A stretch of DNA of 64,000 bases from Bacillus kexueae (GTDB taxonomy: Bacteria; Bacillota; Bacilli; Bacillales; Aeribacillaceae). The notes beneath the pieces are model-generated. The model did no database searches, was not told where the DNA came from, and saw only the letters and a list, made by a program, of their open reading frames with translations. This document shows, piece by piece, positions 28,616 to 37,890 of the stretch (its first letter is position 1; every line of letters begins with the position of its first letter). Both the position numbers and the translations under genes were made by a program. The stretch is from the NCBI RefSeq assembly GCF_022809095.1, contig NZ_JALAZE010000008.1, positions 62,001-126,000 on the forward strand, given 5' to 3'.

Positions 28616-28643
28616 AAGCTCAGAGAAGTTCCTCTGAGCTTTT
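28616..28643. terminator. Terminator of selO, overlapping the convergent gene end
   Basis: AAGCTCAGAG pairs with CTCTGAGCTT around a 6-base loop followed by TTTC. It begins one base after the selO stop and covers the last codons of the convergent gene. Confidence 0.85.
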
Positions 28644-29051
28644 CTTATGCATGCCTAACATTTGAAAACCGAAAACGACAATGGGATAAATGATGATACT
28701 TGCAATCATGATTAAACCTGATACAGGATTCGGTCGATCACCTTCATAAGTCATTGGGAAGAGCGTCGCAATTAAATACATTAAGCTAAGAAAATACGGA
28801 AACCATAATAGGACAGGAAGAAAAGCCTGTCTTTTAGTTTTCACCCAAATTGCCGTTAGTTTATAGGTCCATAACAAACCAAAAAGGGTTGATATAATAA
28901 TCAAAACAGAACTAATCATAATGGTAGTCGATATACTAACTTTTGCTATCCGACTGAAGCGGTATATGTTTAAAAGTAGTTCAATTGGAATCAGAATGAT
29001 TACACCGTAAATAAAGCTTATGAGCTGTCTATTCATCCAAGCTTTCATCAT
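28620..29051 (-). CDS. Four-helix membrane protein of unknown function
   Basis: 143 residues with four predicted transmembrane helices: near the N-terminus (SFIYGVIILIPIELLL), then TTIMISSVLIIISTLFGLLW, PVLLWFPYFLSLMYLIAT and IMIASIIIYPIVVFGFQ. ATG 29051 has GAGGTGA seven bases upstream. No known domain is recognised. The stop codon lies inside the shared selO terminator stem, so the mRNA may end there. It is divergent from a 54-residue gene. Confidence 0.6.
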   Translation of the reverse strand: MMKAWMNRQLISFIYGVIILIPIELLLNIYRFSRIAKVSISTTIMISSVLIIISTLFGLLWTYKLTAIWVKTKRQAFLPVLLWFPYFLSLMYLIATLFPMTYEGDRPNPVSGLIMIASIIIYPIVVFGFQMLGMHKKSSEELL

Positions 29052-29168
29052 TTTCACTCACCTCTCAGTCTCACTTCCATCCAAAGGTGTAACGATTTTT
29101 CCTCCACAATGCCGATTTTTCCTATTCGTGATTTTCATAAAATGATTGTAAAGAAAGGAGGGATGGCG

Positions 29169-29333
29169 ATGTTTCCGATTCATGAAGACTATTATTTGCA
29201 AGAATACAAACAACGAATTCAGGATATTAACAAAAATGGATGGAAATATGCACAAACTAAAAAAGGTTATCCTTTATATTGTAAAGTTCCTTTATTTAAA
29301 AACTCACGATCATGCCAGTATGTAACGGAATAA
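29169..29333 (+). CDS. Small protein of unknown function, 54 aa
   Basis: A short soluble, basic, aromatic-rich protein: it starts MFPIHEDYYLQEYKQRIQ and contains NGWKYAQTKKGYPLYCK. AAAGGAGG lies eight bases before ATG 29169, a near-perfect site, so translation is credible although the family is not known to me. No transmembrane helix is seen. It ends just before the convergent FAD-dehydrogenase gene. Confidence 0.55.
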   Translation: MFPIHEDYYLQEYKQRIQDINKNGWKYAQTKKGYPLYCKVPLFKNSRSCQYVTE

Positions 29334-29355
29334 AGTATTAAATAACCTCCTATTC

Positions 29356-30702
29356 TCATAGACTTTTTCCTAAATGTTCACCTAATAGAATTCCACTTGC
29401 TGCGGCTTGGGAGAGAGAATGGGTCTCACCAGAGCAATCACCAATTAAGTAAAAGCCTTTTACTTTTGTCTCAAAATGCTTATTGGTTTCTACTTTCGGT
29501 TCATAAAATTTAGCATCTAACGCATAGAGCAACGTATCGTCCAATAGCTTTTCACCTATTAGCCCTTCAAGAGCTCCTGCCATGTCTAAAAACGCACGAA
29601 CATAAAGTTCTGGCATTTCACGCTGTACACTTCCAGCTTCAATTGATGATAGGGAGGGGGAGATGCTATTGGACGCAAGTTTCTTTTCCGTCGTTACTTG
29701 ATTCTTTCGTAAGTCTCCTAGTCTTTGAACTACGATGCGTCCTTCATCTTTATTAATCGATTGAATGACGGATTGGGCAAATGTTTGGGCCTCTAAAAAA
29801 CTAGGAAAATAACGAGGAACAAACAACGTAAAATTTATGTTTTCCGTCGGATACCCAACTTCACGGTAATTTTGACCATCTGCTAGCACAAAACCATGTT
29901 GATACTTTCGAATAATGCGCCCACCAGGATTCATACAGTAAGTCGTTGCAACGTAATCATCACTCTTGCAGCGTAGCTTAGTCTCGAAGGTTTGTTTTAG
30001 AAGAGGGTCCATTTGTTTTAAACTCATTTCAACTCTTAAGCCGAGATCAAGTCTCGTAATCGTAGGACTAATCCCTAATGCATCACACTGTCCTTGAAGC
30101 CATTTTGTCCCGCTCATACCTGTTGCCACAACGACTTTCTTTGACCGAAAAGTTCCTTGATCAGTATCAACCGTAAATCCATCATCACCTTTAGAAATCG
30201 TAGAAACCATCGTTTCAAAAGTAAATTCTACTCGATTTAAATGCATATACATGGATTGTAAAATGTCGGTGGCAAGTTTCGTTCCTAAATGTCTCACCTG
30301 TGTGGAGAGAACTTGTAATCCATGTAATTTCGCAGCATGTTCAAGCTCCGTATTTTTCGTACTATACGATGCAACTTGAGCGGCGCCAAATTGACATAAT
30401 ATATGGTCCACCTCAAGCATCAACTGTAAAGCCGTATCGTTTCCAACCTTTTCTCCTAAACGGCCTCCAAAATCATTCGTATAATTAAACTTTCCTTCCG
30501 ATTTCCCTAATCCTCCAAACCCGAAATACTTTGTACAAGCATGACAATCACAGGTTTTACCTTGATCGAGCGGGCAAACTCGCTCATGAAGCTTCTTTCC
30601 TTTATCGATCATTAATATCCTAGTATCCGGACGTACTTCTAATAGTTTGTAAGCGAGAAAAACCCCACTAACACCAGCACCGATAATCGTCACATCAAAC
30701 AT
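29356..30702 (-). CDS. FAD-dependent dehydrogenase (COG2509-like)
   Basis: 448-residue flavoprotein. The N-terminal dinucleotide fold reads VTIIGAGVSGVFLAYKLLE, followed by a Cys-rich segment CPLDQGKTCDCHACTKYFGF (Cys pattern possibly for a cofactor or disulfide), VVVATGMSG near residue 200, and a C-terminal FAD loop GFYLIGDCSGETHSLSQA. It resembles the group of uncharacterised FAD-dependent dehydrogenases related to HI0933. The substrate is unknown. ATG 30702 has AAAGGAG about eight bases upstream. It stands alone and is followed upstream by 1.3 kb of decayed DNA. Confidence 0.83.
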   Translation of the reverse strand: MFDVTIIGAGVSGVFLAYKLLEVRPDTRILMIDKGKKLHERVCPLDQGKTCDCHACTKYFGFGGLGKSEGKFNYTNDFGGRLGEKVGNDTALQLMLEVDHILCQFGAAQVASYSTKNTELEHAAKLHGLQVLSTQVRHLGTKLATDILQSMYMHLNRVEFTFETMVSTISKGDDGFTVDTDQGTFRSKKVVVATGMSGTKWLQGQCDALGISPTITRLDLGLRVEMSLKQMDPLLKQTFETKLRCKSDDYVATTYCMNPGGRIIRKYQHGFVLADGQNYREVGYPTENINFTLFVPRYFPSFLEAQTFAQSVIQSINKDEGRIVVQRLGDLRKNQVTTEKKLASNSISPSLSSIEAGSVQREMPELYVRAFLDMAGALEGLIGEKLLDDTLLYALDAKFYEPKVETNKHFETKVKGFYLIGDCSGETHSLSQAAASGILLGEHLGKSL

Positions 30703-31176
30703 TGAACTTTCTCCTTTAATCGATTTTCCTTGCATTTATTGTATCAAATAATAGGGAGGGAGCGGGGGAGATTGACCAAAGAAAAGCAGCTAAAGGTAAA
30801 GATTTCTCGAGGATGGAACGTTTGTTCTACACTCGAAAAAATAGCATATCTTGTGCTGATTTTGTAGCAATGGAAAAACATATTTCGGAAAATGGTATAT
30901 AAAACTGATCAAATTAGATGCATAGTTGGAAACAATCATGCAATAGAGGAATATAAGTGCCAATTAAATTAGATTGGTTGCTTATAAAATGCTGAGAAAA
31001 GCTAAAATAAAAGATAATTCATCACCTCAAGAAAATAAAATGTACTTATAGAAAGCGATAATTAAATTTCTATTAACGGGATTTCAGATAACCATTTGAA
31101 AACTACAAAAACAAAATATAGTATGATAGAAGATGAGCTTAATGTTAGTAAATTCTTTAATGAAAGGTCCGAAAGC
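30703..31176. other. Gene-free stretch before the cbrC remnant
   Basis: About 470 bp, AT-rich. I see no ORF with a ribosome-binding site. TTGAAA at 31096 and TATAGT at 31117 (spacing 15) could be a weak relic promoter for the broken cbrC gene. Confidence 0.4.
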
Positions 31177-31480
31177 ATGAGACTACCAAATTTTCAATAC
31201 AATCCTAACCCATTACAGAACACCAGGTTATTTTGGATGACAGCAAGAAAGATGGTTAAGTCATTGTGGTGATTTTTGCGCAATCGTTCAATTTGTTGGA
31301 TGGGAAGAAGTAAAGCACTTGGAAGATGAGTTAATGGAGGATATTGATAAGATCTGTCTAGAGTATCATCTTTCTAAAGAAGAGTTCAAAAAACAACTTA
31401 TAAATAACGGACACTTACAGGGATACCTTTTTAGATGTATTCACTGTAACAAACATCGTTTACACGTCGATTCAATGTAG
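31177..31480 (+). pseudogene. CbrC (UPF0167) family remnant
   Basis: ATG 31177 opens MRLPNFQYNPNPLQN, the usual start of CbrC proteins. At about 31219 it jumps, out of frame, to the C-terminal half: TPGYFG, a TGA stop at 31238 where the family has Trp, then QQERWLSHCGDFCAIVQFVG and, to the TAG at 31478, GYLFRCIHCNKHRLHVDSM. About 80 residues including the N-terminal Cys pairs and the CPWC block are missing. A frame change, an internal stop and the deletion together make this a dead gene. AAAGG lies eight bases upstream of the ATG. Confidence 0.8.
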
Positions 31481-32021
<541 letters not shown>

Positions 32022-33002
32022 TCATAGATTACCTAAATACTTTACATATGTCCCTCGTTTCATACGATTAATAGCTTGCTCCGACATATTTCGTACTTTG
32101 TTAGATATTTCCGTAGCTCGTACAACTCTTCCTTCATACCAAACCTTTGGGTCGATTAGTCTAGGCTTTACAACCGCTTTAAAATCGTAAGGCTCTCCTT
32201 GACTTACCGTTTGAAAATTCGTCTCGTAACACATTGAAAGATGCTTTATCACCTCTTGATCATTAGATGCCTTTAGCTTCTTTAAAAGTTCAAAATCATT
32301 GAATAAAAAGTCATTCATATTTAAAATTTCCCGCTCCATTGCAATTTTTAATGTATATGCAAGTTGTTGGTTAGCATATACGTTTGCAGGATGCAGAAAA
32401 AACTCAACCACTTCACGATAATATAGTTCAGTAAACCACTCTGCCCATTCAATAGACGAAATCACGATCTCGTGATGATGCATGGATAAATGGTTTAAGA
32501 ACGAACGAATCTCTTCAATCGAAATATTTTGATACCAATGCATATCACGAAGTGTGTAATCAATCCGATCCGCACATAAATGTGGGAGCTCTTGCTCGAG
32601 GATAGACCAATTATTCGTGTCTAAAATGGTTTTAACAGAAAATCCGTATTTATAAAGGATGTCTGGAATTTCAGAAGAAAGTATTAGTTCATTCGTAATC
32701 GTATCGTGATAATTTTCTTCTTCATTATGTAAGACATAGTCAATGACATGTGAAAACGCTGTATGTCCCACATCATGTAATAACCCCGCTATTTGCTCTT
32801 CCAGACTCCCTCCCATTTTTCGAATCAGCAGCATAACTCCCATTGAATGCTCAAATCTTGTCACATTCCATGTTGAATTAATCAGAAAACAAGCCCCCGC
32901 TTGATGCACCTTTTTTAACCGCTGAACAGGTTTTGTGTCAATTAGCTCCTTTAGAACAGGCTCTAGTTTAAATTGACCATATAAGTTTTCATAAACAAGC
33001 AT
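32022..33002 (-). CDS. HD-domain phosphohydrolase
   Basis: 326-residue cytosolic metal-dependent phosphohydrolase. The HD motifs are in place: His in TRFEHSMGV (about 51), HD in AGLLHDVGHTAFSH (about 77) and Asp in ADRIDYTLRD (about 143). The following helical region resembles the dNTPase/SAMHD1 group of HD proteins. The likely substrates are nucleotides, but this is inference. The ribosome-binding site before ATG 33002 is weak (GAGGAAAAGAG). It stands 41 bases downstream of the SipW-type cassette on the same strand and could be read through from it. Confidence 0.85.
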   Translation of the reverse strand: MLVYENLYGQFKLEPVLKELIDTKPVQRLKKVHQAGACFLINSTWNVTRFEHSMGVMLLIRKMGGSLEEQIAGLLHDVGHTAFSHVIDYVLHNEEENYHDTITNELILSSEIPDILYKYGFSVKTILDTNNWSILEQELPHLCADRIDYTLRDMHWYQNISIEEIRSFLNHLSMHHHEIVISSIEWAEWFTELYYREVVEFFLHPANVYANQQLAYTLKIAMEREILNMNDFLFNDFELLKKLKASNDQEVIKHLSMCYETNFQTVSQGEPYDFKAVVKPRLIDPKVWYEGRVVRATEISNKVRNMSEQAINRMKRGTYVKYLGNL

Positions 33003-33043
33003 GTTATCTCTTTTCCTCTTCCTCTTATTTTTCTTCTATTCTA

Positions 33044-33520
33044 TCAAAGATTACGTTCTGATGATTTTCTTTTACGTATTAAATCCATTATCACCCAGAT
33101 CAATCCCCCTATTATGAGTAAGAGGAAAAAATGATTTTTCATATATTGAATGACAAAGCCAATTAGAGGTATTGAGCACACGAGTTTTCCTTTAACTTCT
33201 TTCTCACTTATTTCGTGAAAGTCAGTAAATTCGTTTGCGTCTCCTTTCATTTTGAAAATATAATTACCGCTTTCTGTACGTATATGTTCAATACGATGCA
33301 GGATTGTATCTCCTTCGTGTTCATACATCACCACATCTTTAACGATAAGTGTATCGACTTCAACTGGACGTATGATTGCTATTGAACCTGGTTTGATTGC
33401 AGGGTCCATACTAGGTGATTGAACGATAAAGCTAGACCATCCAATAAGGAACGGGCCGAAAATGATAAGTAATAGTCCCGCTAAAACAAGATAGCATAAT
33501 CTTTTTACATTCCGTGTCAC
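33044..33520 (-). CDS. sipW: Signal peptidase I, SipW (ER-type)
   Basis: 158-residue membrane protease that removes signal peptides from a few dedicated exported proteins. An N-terminal helix (VLAGLLLIIFGPFLIGW) and a C-terminal one flank the catalytic part. The nucleophile Ser is in IVQSPSMDPAIKPGS. The second catalytic residue is His in DTILHRI instead of Lys, which marks the ER/SipW class; KGDANEFTD follows. GTG 33520 is preferred because the GGGGGGAG site ends just before it. It is third in a tight cassette after two small exported proteins, its probable substrates. Confidence 0.88.
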   Translation of the reverse strand: MTRNVKRLCYLVLAGLLLIIFGPFLIGWSSFIVQSPSMDPAIKPGSIAIIRPVEVDTLIVKDVVMYEHEGDTILHRIEHIRTESGNYIFKMKGDANEFTDFHEISEKEVKGKLVCSIPLIGFVIQYMKNHFFLLLIIGGLIWVIMDLIRKRKSSERNL

Positions 33521-33531
33521 TCTCTCCCCCC

Positions 33532-34068
33532 TCAATAAATAATGATTTCTACTGGTATGGAATAGGTCAACCCATTCGAGGAATCGTTAACTGAAAGGCT
33601 TCCTGTATAACGACCAATCGGAGTTAAGATTGTTGTGAGTAAAGTAGCGTCGATCTGTCTAGTTTCTCCACTGTTTAGTAATACAGAGCTTGGAAATTGT
33701 ACAATGTTTCGGATGTCTCCTAGCAAAGGAGATGATTCCGGATTTAATGATAAGGTAATTGTGCGGGAAGTTGTCGTTTTATTTTCTAAACGAATAACAT
33801 CTTCAATCGATGATATTTCTATTAGAGATCGATCTATATCTCCAAAATCGATTGTTGATACTTGTCGATTAACACCTGTTACTATGGAGGCTTGAGAATC
33901 TTCCCTTTGCGTAGCGTCTCCACCGATTAAATTTATGAAAAAAAAGAGATGAACATCCGTCCCTATTAAGTTATCTCTAATTGTGGAAGATGAGCCAATA
34001 ATCGCAACAACTGGAGAGGAAATAAACCATATGAACATGAATATAAGTACAATGTTGTATCCTTTCAT
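33532..34068 (-). CDS. Exported beta-rich protein of a SipW cassette
   Basis: 178 residues. A signal peptide or anchor covers about 1-24 (VLIFMFIWFISSPVVAIIGS). The rest has no further helix and is rich in Ser/Thr/Ile, with alternating strands such as TTTSRTITLSLNPESSPLLG and a C-terminal TPIGRYTGSLSVNDSSN resembling an Ig-like surface fold. I do not recognise the family. The start has GAGGGTG about six bases upstream. It lies 13 bases after the TasA-like gene and 11 bases before sipW. The position argues that it is exported and processed by that peptidase. Confidence 0.7.
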   Translation of the reverse strand: MKGYNIVLIFMFIWFISSPVVAIIGSSSTIRDNLIGTDVHLFFFINLIGGDATQREDSQASIVTGVNRQVSTIDFGDIDRSLIEISSIEDVIRLENKTTTSRTITLSLNPESSPLLGDIRNIVQFPSSVLLNSGETRQIDATLLTTILTPIGRYTGSLSVNDSSNGLTYSIPVEIIIY

Positions 34069-34081
34069 AAAACACCCTCAA

Positions 34082-34642
34082 TTATTGGTTAACACGTTCA
34101 CTTCCTGTGACTTGAGTAGCATTAAACGTAAAATTTATGGTTTCACTTAATGATTGAAAAGAATTGTCAGCAGATGTTGGGAATGTAATTTTAAACTGGA
34201 GATTATGTGACTGTCCGGCAGATAAGGATAAATTTGACGTCGTTAAATCTTTTAAGGGACCATTATAATGAACGGTTAGCGTATCGGTGTCTTGAATCTC
34301 TAACTGAAGACCGTTAATGGTATCAGTCCAGAGCAACGTATTTCCAGGAGAACTCGAATTAACGATTTGATACGTAAAATCAACATCTCCGCTATTTTGA
34401 ACAGTTGCCGCTCTCGTTGCCGTATCGCCCGGTACAAAGTTCGCTACATTAAATAAAAGCGTTGGATTAGCAGGAGTCGTTGTGATTTCAAGCGTTGCCG
34501 CCGAAATAATATTCCCATCGTTTGAATCTGAATCAGTAAAGCTCGCATATATCGGCATGATTAAAGGTGAAAGTAACACCATGAACAAACAGATGATAAG
34601 GACAAACCGTTCTTTCATATACAACCATACGGTTTGATTCAA
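34082..34642 (-). CDS. TasA/camelysin-like SipW-dependent exported protein
   Basis: 186 residues. The signal-peptide region (FVLIICLFMVLLSPLIMPIY) is followed by ASFTDSDSNDGNIISAATLE, very close to the A-x-F-x-D-x ... G-N-x-x-x-A-G-T-L-x motif after the cleavage site of TasA, CalY and other SipW substrates. The mature part is beta-rich (VPGDTATRAATVQNSGDVDF) with two Ig-like sheets. Such proteins form fibres or biofilm matrix, or act as surface metalloproteases; which applies is unknown. TTG 34642 has GAAGGATG eight bases upstream. It heads the sipW cassette. Confidence 0.8.
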   Translation of the reverse strand: MNQTVWLYMKERFVLIICLFMVLLSPLIMPIYASFTDSDSNDGNIISAATLEITTTPANPTLLFNVANFVPGDTATRAATVQNSGDVDFTYQIVNSSSPGNTLLWTDTINGLQLEIQDTDTLTVHYNGPLKDLTTSNLSLSAGQSHNLQFKITFPTSADNSFQSLSETINFTFNATQVTGSERVNQ

Positions 34643-34734
34643 TGGACATCATCCTTCACATAGTAAGATATTACCATTTTATGTTATGTAAGTTAGGATG
34701 AAACCTTTTTTACATATTTTTACCATAAAGAAAT

Positions 34735-34768
34735 TAAAAAAACTGTCCCTTCATCATGAAAGGACAGT
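34735..34768 (-). terminator. Terminator of acetoacetyl-CoA synthetase
   Basis: ACTGTCC pairs with GGACAGT with an inner TTCAT/ATGAA, eight bases past the stop of the synthetase; the minus strand continues with seven T. Confidence 0.85.
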
Positions 34769-34775
34769 CTTAGAA

Positions 34776-36764
34776 TTAGGATTGATTCATTTCTTTGTAA
34801 AACTTAACAAAGAAGTTTAGTGATTCTGGATTTGCAAGCGATCCCATATTGACGGCTTTTTCTACTGGTGTACCCATAAGCATTTTTTTAATTGGAACCT
34901 CTAACTTTTTGCCATTTAACGTTCTCGGTAAGTCATCAACTTGAATGACTTCGTTTGGTACATGACGCGGGGAACAGCTTTCACGAATGACTTTCTTTAT
35001 TTGACTTACGATATAATCCTGAAGCGCTTCTCCATCTTTCAAAACGACAAATATAGGCATATAGGACTGGTCTTCTGAAATTGGAATATCAACCACTAAA
35101 CTATCCTGAATTTGCGAAATCGATTCTAATGCATTGTATATTTCGCTAGTTCCCATCCGAATTCCGCCTCGATTAATCGTTGCATCCGATCGTCCGTATA
35201 TAATACAGCTTCCTTGTTGTGTAATTTTAATAAAATCTCCATGACGCCAAATTCCTGGATACGTATCAAAATAACTATCAGTATACCGTTCATTGCTCGG
35301 GTCATTCCAAAAATAAATAGGCATTGAAGGCATCGGCTTTGTAATAACTAGCTCACCAATATCATCGATTAAAGATTCTCCTTGATCATTGTATGCATAA
35401 ACAGCCGCTCCCAATGCTCGAGCCTGTAATTCACCAGCATGTACAGGTAAATAAGGAGCACCTCCAACAAATGCGGTACACAAGTCCGTTCCTCCACTAG
35501 TTGAGAACAACCAAACATCTTCCTTCACTTCTTCATAGACCCATTCAAATCCACTTGGAGGGAGAGGAGAGCCTGTTGAGCCAATCGCTTTTAAATGCGA
35601 TAAGTCGAATTGCTCTTTCGGTTTTACCCCTGCCTTCATACATGCGGTTAAAAAGCTTGCGCTCGTACCGAATACTGTCATTTTTGTTTCTTCAGCAAAC
35701 TTCCAAAGCGTTTCATTGTTTGGATAACCGGGGTTCCCATCAAATAATAGGATAGTCGATCCAGTTAACAAGCCACTTACAACAACATTCCACATCATCC
35801 AGCCAGTTGTTGTGTACCAGAAAAAGCGGTCTTCACGTTTCAAGTCAATCTGAAGTCCGGCTAGTTTTAAATGTTCAAGTAAAATTCCACCTTGACTTTG
35901 CACAATCGCCTTCGGTTTCCCTGTCGTTCCTGAAGAGTACAGAATCCATAAAGGATGATCAAAAGGGACTGGTTCAAAGGATAAAGTAGATTGAACATCC
36001 ATTGTATGGATTTCTTCCCAGTTTACCGCATCCTCTAACATAGAGAGGTCTGGCGATTGTTTCAAATATGGAATAATCACCGTTTTCTCAAGGGTTGGCA
36101 GCTCTTCTTGAATTTTTTGTACTTCAGTTAGTCTAGAGAAGTCTTTTCCGCCATAGCGATAGCCATCAACGGCGAAAAGCACTTTGGGCTCAATTTGTTT
36201 AAAACGGTCAATGACGCTCATCATGCCGAATTCAGGAGAGCAACTAGACCAAATAGCACCGATGCTAGCACATGCTAAAAATGCCGCAACCGTTTCCGGT
36301 ATGTTCGATGCATAAGCGACTACTCGATCTCCTTTTTGCACGCCAATTGATTTCAAGTAATGAGCAATAGCCGCGGTTTGCTTCTCTAAACTTGACCACG
36401 AAACTTCACCGCGGGTTTTTAATTCAGATTCATAAATAATCGCTGGTTGATCGCTTCGAGCATTTCGAAATACATGCTCTGTGTAATTTAATGTAGCACC
36501 AGTAAACCATTTTGCACCTGGCATTTTCTCTTCTACTAGCACATCAGTATACGGCGTATGTGACTGAACATGATAAAAATGCCATAAAGCGGACCAAAAC
36601 CCTTCAATATCTGTCACTGACCACTTCCATATTTCATCATATGTTTCAAAATGTTGGCCTCGCTGTTCACGAACCCAATTCATGAATTCTTTTAAGTTAT
36701 ACCCCTTTTGTAAAGACTCAGATGGTTCCCATAACCGCTTCCTTTCTAGCTTTTCTGTACTCAT
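34776..36764 (-). CDS. aacS: Acetoacetyl-CoA synthetase
   Basis: 662-residue cytosolic ligase of the ANL superfamily. It joins acetoacetate (or a close acid) to CoA using ATP. Domain features are the AMP-binding loop ILYSSGTTGKPKAIVQ, WYTTTGWMMWN, FGTSASFLTACMKAG, ADINRGG-like SDATINRGGIRMGTSEIY, and the C-terminal Lys in RTLNGKKLEVPIKK. Length and SGLLTGSTILLFDGNPGYPN match acetoacetate-CoA ligases better than acetyl-CoA synthetases. ATG 36764 has GGGGGA seven bases upstream. It is monocistronic. The enzyme would let the cell use ketone bodies or polyhydroxybutyrate breakdown products. Confidence 0.92.
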   Translation of the reverse strand: MSTEKLERKRLWEPSESLQKGYNLKEFMNWVREQRGQHFETYDEIWKWSVTDIEGFWSALWHFYHVQSHTPYTDVLVEEKMPGAKWFTGATLNYTEHVFRNARSDQPAIIYESELKTRGEVSWSSLEKQTAAIAHYLKSIGVQKGDRVVAYASNIPETVAAFLACASIGAIWSSCSPEFGMMSVIDRFKQIEPKVLFAVDGYRYGGKDFSRLTEVQKIQEELPTLEKTVIIPYLKQSPDLSMLEDAVNWEEIHTMDVQSTLSFEPVPFDHPLWILYSSGTTGKPKAIVQSQGGILLEHLKLAGLQIDLKREDRFFWYTTTGWMMWNVVVSGLLTGSTILLFDGNPGYPNNETLWKFAEETKMTVFGTSASFLTACMKAGVKPKEQFDLSHLKAIGSTGSPLPPSGFEWVYEEVKEDVWLFSTSGGTDLCTAFVGGAPYLPVHAGELQARALGAAVYAYNDQGESLIDDIGELVITKPMPSMPIYFWNDPSNERYTDSYFDTYPGIWRHGDFIKITQQGSCIIYGRSDATINRGGIRMGTSEIYNALESISQIQDSLVVDIPISEDQSYMPIFVVLKDGEALQDYIVSQIKKVIRESCSPRHVPNEVIQVDDLPRTLNGKKLEVPIKKMLMGTPVEKAVNMGSLANPESLNFFVKFYKEMNQS

Positions 36765-36913
36765 ATCCATTCCCCCAAACAGATGTTTCGTTAAGACGAA
36801 AATTGTCTTATTATGTACATTTACCTAATACGATTTCAAAGAGGTCATTTCCTTCTATTTTTTTAAAAAGATAAAATTTTCTTATAAATTGGCCCCTTCC
36901 ATAACTTCAGATA

Positions 36914-36947
36914 TATAAAAACCTTACCTATTTTAGTGGGTAAGGTT
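36914..36947 (-). terminator. Terminator of the DUF1992 gene
   Basis: AACCTTACC pairs with GGTAAGGTT around a 10-base loop. It overlaps the stop codon of the DUF1992 gene and is followed by TTTTTATAT on the minus strand. Confidence 0.75.
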
Positions 36948-37317
36948 ACGTGAACTTTTTGATCACTTTCTCTTTATAAAAGGCTGAAGCTGGCTGATTG
37001 AATAGCTTTCGCTTTTTGAAGATGTTTTCAAGCTCAATCTGCTTTTGAGAAAGTTTTTTCATGTACTGAGAGCGTTCTTTTTCATCTACACAATGTTTTA
37101 ACAAATCTTCAATCGTTAAAAGTTCTTTTTTTATTTCCGCTTCATTCGACATCATATCCGCATTTTTTAATAATCGATACGCCATTCGTAACTCTTGTGG
37201 TACATGGGAGAGTTCGTCTTTTGGAAGAGCTTTTCCCATCCCGGGAAGATGCTCAAAATCTCCTTCTTCGTATGCCCGTTTAATTTTATCTTCGGCCACA
37301 ATGGAGAACACATCCAT
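36946..37317 (-). CDS. DUF1992 (DnaJ-homologue C28-like) protein
   Basis: 123-residue cytosolic helical protein. The domain signature is VAEDKIKRAYEEGDFEHLPG, then GKALPKDELSHVPQELRMAY and a C-terminal coiled helix pair. This conserved domain is shared with DNAJC28 proteins but lacks a J domain. Its function is unknown. ATG 37317 has GAGGGGGA six bases upstream. It follows a broken lipoprotein operon on the same strand. Confidence 0.83.
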   Translation of the reverse strand: MDVFSIVAEDKIKRAYEEGDFEHLPGMGKALPKDELSHVPQELRMAYRLLKNADMMSNEAEIKKELLTIEDLLKHCVDEKERSQYMKKLSQKQIELENIFKKRKLFNQPASAFYKEKVIKKFT

Positions 37318-37341
37318 TTCAACTTCCCCCTCTCTTTAAAG

Positions 37342-37866
37342 TTAATATACAATACCGCTAGTATATGTTATTTGACCCATATCATCATAAAGAACCACTT
37401 CATAAGGAGTTTTCAAATCTTGAAAAGCAATGATTCCTTTTTCATCCTGCAAGAATGTGGACCAATATTCTTCCCCATCAACCTTCACAGTAATACGATT
37501 TGTTTGTTGACGAATGGTTTCATCTAAAAATGTAATGTATAAAAAGGGATGGTCCCCGTTAACTCTCCCAAAATCAATTGGAGCCTGCTCTGGCATGGCA
37601 AAGGTCGAAACATATGTAAACCCTTCACTTTCTTCTGCCTTTGAAACTAAATAGTAACCACCCTTAATTAAAATGATGGTTGATTGATTATTTTGCGTAT
37701 TCGCAAAAGTTACAGGCTTCAAATGAAGTTCTGACATAAATGATTCTATTTCATCTTCAGAAAGTGATCGGTAGCTGAGCTCACTATGCTGATATCCGTT
37801 TTCCTTAACTATTAACCAACCACTACATATGATTACGGCTAAGATCATGATTGTTCTTGCTTTCAT
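37342..37866 (-). CDS. Exported protein of unknown function in the lipoprotein operon
   Basis: 174 residues with an N-terminal signal or anchor helix (TIMILAVIICSGWLIV) and an extracytoplasmic domain that contains KGGYYLVSKAEES, GDHPFLYITFLD and a C-terminal TYTSGIVY. The family is not recognised. It shares a loose pattern (DHPFL ... strand) with the broken lipoprotein upstream, so the two may be paralogous. ATG 37866 has AAAGGAT eight bases upstream. It is 24 bases after the lipoprotein stop, and I expect it to share that promoter. Confidence 0.62.
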   Translation of the reverse strand: MKARTIMILAVIICSGWLIVKENGYQHSELSYRSLSEDEIESFMSELHLKPVTFANTQNNQSTIILIKGGYYLVSKAEESEGFTYVSTFAMPEQAPIDFGRVNGDHPFLYITFLDETIRQQTNRITVKVDGEEYWSTFLQDEKGIIAFQDLKTPYEVVLYDDMGQITYTSGIVY

Positions 37867-37890
37867 TTTCTTTTATCCTTTGTACGTTAA

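Noticed and set aside
30750-30920. Open stretch of about 60 codons on the plus strand before the FAD gene
   Set aside because: It overlaps the promoter region of the divergent gene, has no start with a site, and no recognised motif.
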